Positions 61,749 through 64,000 of a stretch of DNA of 64,000 bases are shown one piece after another; positions within the stretch are counted from its first letter, which is position 1; every line of letters starts with the position of its first letter. This DNA is from Candidatus Tectimicrobiota bacterium (GTDB taxonomy: Bacteria > JACPUC01): assembly GCA_016192455.1 (NCBI GenBank), contig JACPUC010000009.1, forward strand, positions 66,886 through 130,885. Direction: 5' to 3'. Below the pieces are notes generated by a model. The model searched no databases, was not told where the DNA came from, and was given only the letters and a program-made list of their open reading frames with translations. The translations under genes and the position numbers were made by a program.

Positions 61749-62678
61749 ATGAAGCTCTTTCGCAAACTGTCTGAAATCTCCCCGCCGCCGCCCTATGCTG
61801 TGGCGACGATCGGCAATTTTGACGGCGTGCATCTGGGCCACCAGGCCATCATCCGGCAAATCCTGCAGCGAGCGAAGACTAACAGCGGCACGAGCGTCGT
61901 GATCAGCTTTGATCCGCATCCCCTCAAGGTGTTGCGCGGCCAGAGTTGCCCTCCCTTGCTGACGACCACGGAACAGAAAACCGCCATCTTCTCCCGCATG
62001 GGGGTGGACTGGTTTGTCTGCCTGGAGTTTACCGAGGCGTTCTCGCGCCTGCGCCCGGAAGAGTTCATCCACCAGGCGATCATCGACAGCCTGCAGGTGC
62101 GCGAGCTCTATGTCGGCTACGATTTCCATTTCGGGCGCGACCGCGTCGGGACCATCTCAATGCTCGTGGGGTTGGCGGTCTCCGAAGGCGTGCAGGTCAC
62201 GGTGGTGCCGCCCGTGAAGTACGAAGACCACCGTGTCAGCAGCTCCCTCATCCGCACCCTCATCACCACCGGCAAGGTGGCCGAGGCGGCGCGCTTCCTG
62301 GGGCGCCATTTCAGCATGGATGGGGTGGTGGTGCACGGGGAGCACCGCGGCAAATCCATCGGCTTCCCCACGGCGAACGTCGCCCACCGCCAGGAGGCCG
62401 TACCGGCCGAGGGCGTGTACGCGGGCTACGCCCTGCTCGAAAACCGCCGTCACCAGGCCGTCATCAACCTTGGCCGCAAGCCCACCTTCAAAGGCACGGC
62501 GCTTACCCTCGAGGCCCACATCTTCGACCTCGTCGACGACATCTACGGGCGGACCATTGAAATTCAGTTTGTGGAACGCCTGCGCGGCGAGATTACCTTC
62601 GACTCCGTGGAGAAGCTGGTGGCTCAGATCGCCCAGGACGCCCAGCACGCGCGCGAGCTGCTGGCGCACCGCGGCTGA
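61749..62678 (+). CDS. ribF: Bifunctional riboflavin kinase/FAD synthetase
   Basis: RibF makes FMN from riboflavin, then FAD. The 309-aa protein has the adenylyltransferase signature GNFDGVHLGHQAIIRQ, FDPHPLKVLR, the DWFVCLEFTEAFSRLRPEEF region, YDFHFGRDRVGT and SSSLIRTLITTGKV. The C-terminal kinase domain has GKSIGFPTANVAHRQEAVPA, GVYAGYALLENRRHQAVINLG and LEAHIFDLVDDIYGRTI. ATG 61749 follows GAGGAACC; an upstream ATG at 61662 gives an unconserved 29-residue addition. Flavin supply fits the flavin monooxygenase and UbiD enzymes elsewhere in the window, although they are not linked. Confidence 0.97.
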   Translation: MKLFRKLSEISPPPPYAVATIGNFDGVHLGHQAIIRQILQRAKTNSGTSVVISFDPHPLKVLRGQSCPPLLTTTEQKTAIFSRMGVDWFVCLEFTEAFSRLRPEEFIHQAIIDSLQVRELYVGYDFHFGRDRVGTISMLVGLAVSEGVQVTVVPPVKYEDHRVSSSLIRTLITTGKVAEAARFLGRHFSMDGVVVHGEHRGKSIGFPTANVAHRQEAVPAEGVYAGYALLENRRHQAVINLGRKPTFKGTALTLEAHIFDLVDDIYGRTIEIQFVERLRGEITFDSVEKLVAQIAQDAQHARELLAHRG

Positions 62679-62725
62679 GCCGCGACGGCTCCGGCGGCGG
62701 CGCCAGCACCTGCTGCACCCGAGCA

Positions 62726-63847
62726 ATGAGACTGAACCTCTGGATCGGCATAGCGCTGAGCGCGGTGATCATGTGGCTGCTGCTGCGCTCGATCGACCTG
62801 GCGAGCGCCATGCAGGCGCTGGCGCAGGCCGACTATCGCTGGCTGCTGCCGGCGTTCCTTATCGCCCTTCTCAGCTTCGTGCTGCGAGCCCTGCGCTGGC
62901 AAGCCGTGTTCGCCGCCGTGCAGCCGGTGCGTTTCCGCGGCATCTTGGCGGCGACGATGATCGGCTTCATGGGCAACATGCTCCTGCCGGCCCGTCTTGG
63001 TGAGTTCATCCGCGCCTACCTCATCGGCCGCAAGGAGGCGGTCGGCAGCAGCACCGCCCTCGCCACCGTCGTGGTCGAGCGCATGTTCGACGGCTTCGTC
63101 ATCATCCTCATCTGGCTGCTGGTGGTCCTCTTCTTCGAGATCCCCCCAGGCTTCCAGCAGTGGGAGCGCCCCGCTCGTCTCTTCGCCATCGGCTCCGGCG
63201 CGTTCTATGTCGTGCTGCTGGCGGGCTGCCTCGTCCTCAAGCACCATACCGAAACGGTCCTGGCCGTCGTCCGCCGCCTCTGCCGTCCCCTGCCGCAGCG
63301 CTTTCGCTCGCGGCTCGTCGCCGGCCTGGGGCGCTTCGCGGCGGGCCTCGCCGCCATCCGGGCCAACCGGCAGCTCGTCGCGGTCTCCTGCTGGTCCCTG
63401 CTTCTCTGGGTCGTCATCTCCCTCGCCAACTACCCCGTCATCCGCTCCTTCCACGTGGACGTGCCGCCGCAGGCGCTCTTCCTCCTCATGGTCTTCCAGG
63501 CGTTCGCCGTCATGCTCCCCTCCTCCCCCGGCTACGTCGGCACCTTCCACCTCGCCAGCATCACCGCCTTGCAGGTCTTCGGCGTGGGCAGGGATGTCGC
63601 CCTGAGCATCGCCATTGTCCTCCACCTCTCCGCCTTCCTCGTCACCGTCGTGCCCGGCCTCTGCTTCCTCTGGTCGGAGAACCTCTCGCTGCGCTCGCTC
63701 AACCGCCTGCGTGACGCGCCGCCGCCCATCCTCCCGGCCGCGCCGCCGCTTGCCGAGGCAACCCTGCCGCCGCCGGCGCCAGGCTTCCCCTTCCCGGCCC
63801 CGGCCCATCCTCTGCCGCGGCGCTCCTCCGACGCGCCCCCCGCCTAG
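62726..63847 (+). CDS. Flippase-like/lysylphosphatidylglycerol synthase transmembrane-domain protein
   Basis: This 373-aa integral membrane protein belongs to the UPF0104 (LPG synthase TM/AglD-like) family, thought to move lipid-linked compounds. It has an N-terminal helix (LWIGIALSAVIMWLLLRSID), YRWLLPAFLIALLSFVLRALRW, and MIGFMGNMLLPARLGEFIRAYLIG, the conserved NxxLPARxGE-type motif. TVVVERMFDGFVIILIWLLV, about five more helices, SSPGYVGTFHLASI and a Pro-rich cytoplasmic tail follow. The MprF synthetase domain is absent. It starts 48 bp after ribF and may be co-transcribed. The substrate is unknown; a role in envelope lipids is only a guess. Confidence 0.9.
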   Translation: MRLNLWIGIALSAVIMWLLLRSIDLASAMQALAQADYRWLLPAFLIALLSFVLRALRWQAVFAAVQPVRFRGILAATMIGFMGNMLLPARLGEFIRAYLIGRKEAVGSSTALATVVVERMFDGFVIILIWLLVVLFFEIPPGFQQWERPARLFAIGSGAFYVVLLAGCLVLKHHTETVLAVVRRLCRPLPQRFRSRLVAGLGRFAAGLAAIRANRQLVAVSCWSLLLWVVISLANYPVIRSFHVDVPPQALFLLMVFQAFAVMLPSSPGYVGTFHLASITALQVFGVGRDVALSIAIVLHLSAFLVTVVPGLCFLWSENLSLRSLNRLRDAPPPILPAAPPLAEATLPPPAPGFPFPAPAHPLPRRSSDAPPA

Positions 63848-64000
63848 GAGCCTGTCGGGGTAATGGTTCCCGGCAGGGGTGATAGGTCAGGGTGCGGGGT
63901 CGTCGTCCTGGTGCGTCGGGTTCAGGAAGCTGGACGACGCCTGCCTGCCCGCAGGCGCCTGTCTGCGTCAACGGAGAGGGAGATCGGTCCCTCGCCCCTG
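63848..64000. other. Right edge, no feature recognised
   Basis: The last 153 bp contain no recognisable gene. CCTGCCTGCCCGCAGGCGCC and nearby bases could form a small hairpin, without a T-run. Confidence 0.4.

Overview
The window is a chromosomal segment of a high-GC, Gram-negative bacterium. The Gram-negative call rests on a nearly complete lipid A/LPS set (lpxD, fabZ, lpxA, lpxI, lpxB, waaA, lpxK), an outer-membrane assembly pair (bamA, skp), lipoprotein export and maturation genes (lolD, a LolC/E-type permease, lnt) and a class A penicillin-binding protein. LpxI instead of LpxH, a Gfo/Idh oxidoreductase next to lpxA, and the order lnt-prfB-lysS-lol-bamA-skp-lpx recall Desulfobacterota-like and related uncultured lineages (Methylomirabilota/Rokubacteria, Tectomicrobia). 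That placement is an inference; there is no rRNA gene to settle it. I saw no tRNA or rRNA genes and no CRISPR array.

Left part (1-10.8 kb): the end of a sigma-54 activator, two UbiD-family decarboxylases on either side of recQ, an orphan NitT/TauT-type substrate-binding protein, a luciferase-like flavin monooxygenase, and a membrane protein that joins a four-helix domain with two His residues to two c-type haem domains. This looks like accessory catabolism and electron transfer. 11-15.3 kb is a DNA-damage block: lexA, a small basic ORF, a solitary DNA adenine methylase and dinB (Pol IV). The methylase is bracketed by two copies of an interspersed repeat. 15.3-21.9 kb holds an orphan hydantoinase B/acetone carboxylase-like subunit, purD and purH, then a gene-free repeat-rich kilobase. 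21.9-34.4 kb holds housekeeping genes (rlmN, coaD, aminotransferase, recN, nadK, fbp), an orphan branched-chain-type binding protein with a good promoter, an acyl-CoA carboxyltransferase with an enoyl-CoA hydratase, and a small cytochrome c.

34.5-56.5 kb is one long minus-strand envelope cluster, transcribed lnt, prfB, lysS, lolC/E, lolD, clpC, bamA, skp, lpxD, fabZ, lpxA, gfo, lpxI, lpxB, LPLAT, waaA, lpxK. Several genes overlap by 1-8 nt. A clear intrinsic terminator follows clpC, so bamA onward probably has its own promoter. prfB keeps the classic programmed +1 frameshift. The right end has an HNH nuclease, PBP1A, a [2Fe-2S] ferredoxin-like protein, ribF and a flippase-like membrane protein.

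The most distinctive non-coding feature is a modular repeat family with at least five copies (near 1.1, 8.1, 12.6, 13.8 and 19.0 kb). Its ends are conserved, but the central hairpin is exchanged in one copy. I found no unambiguous new defence or biosynthetic system. The best leads are the repeat-bracketed methylase in the SOS block, the membrane/dihaem fusion, and lolD, whose ideal ribosome-binding site sits before a GTT codon.
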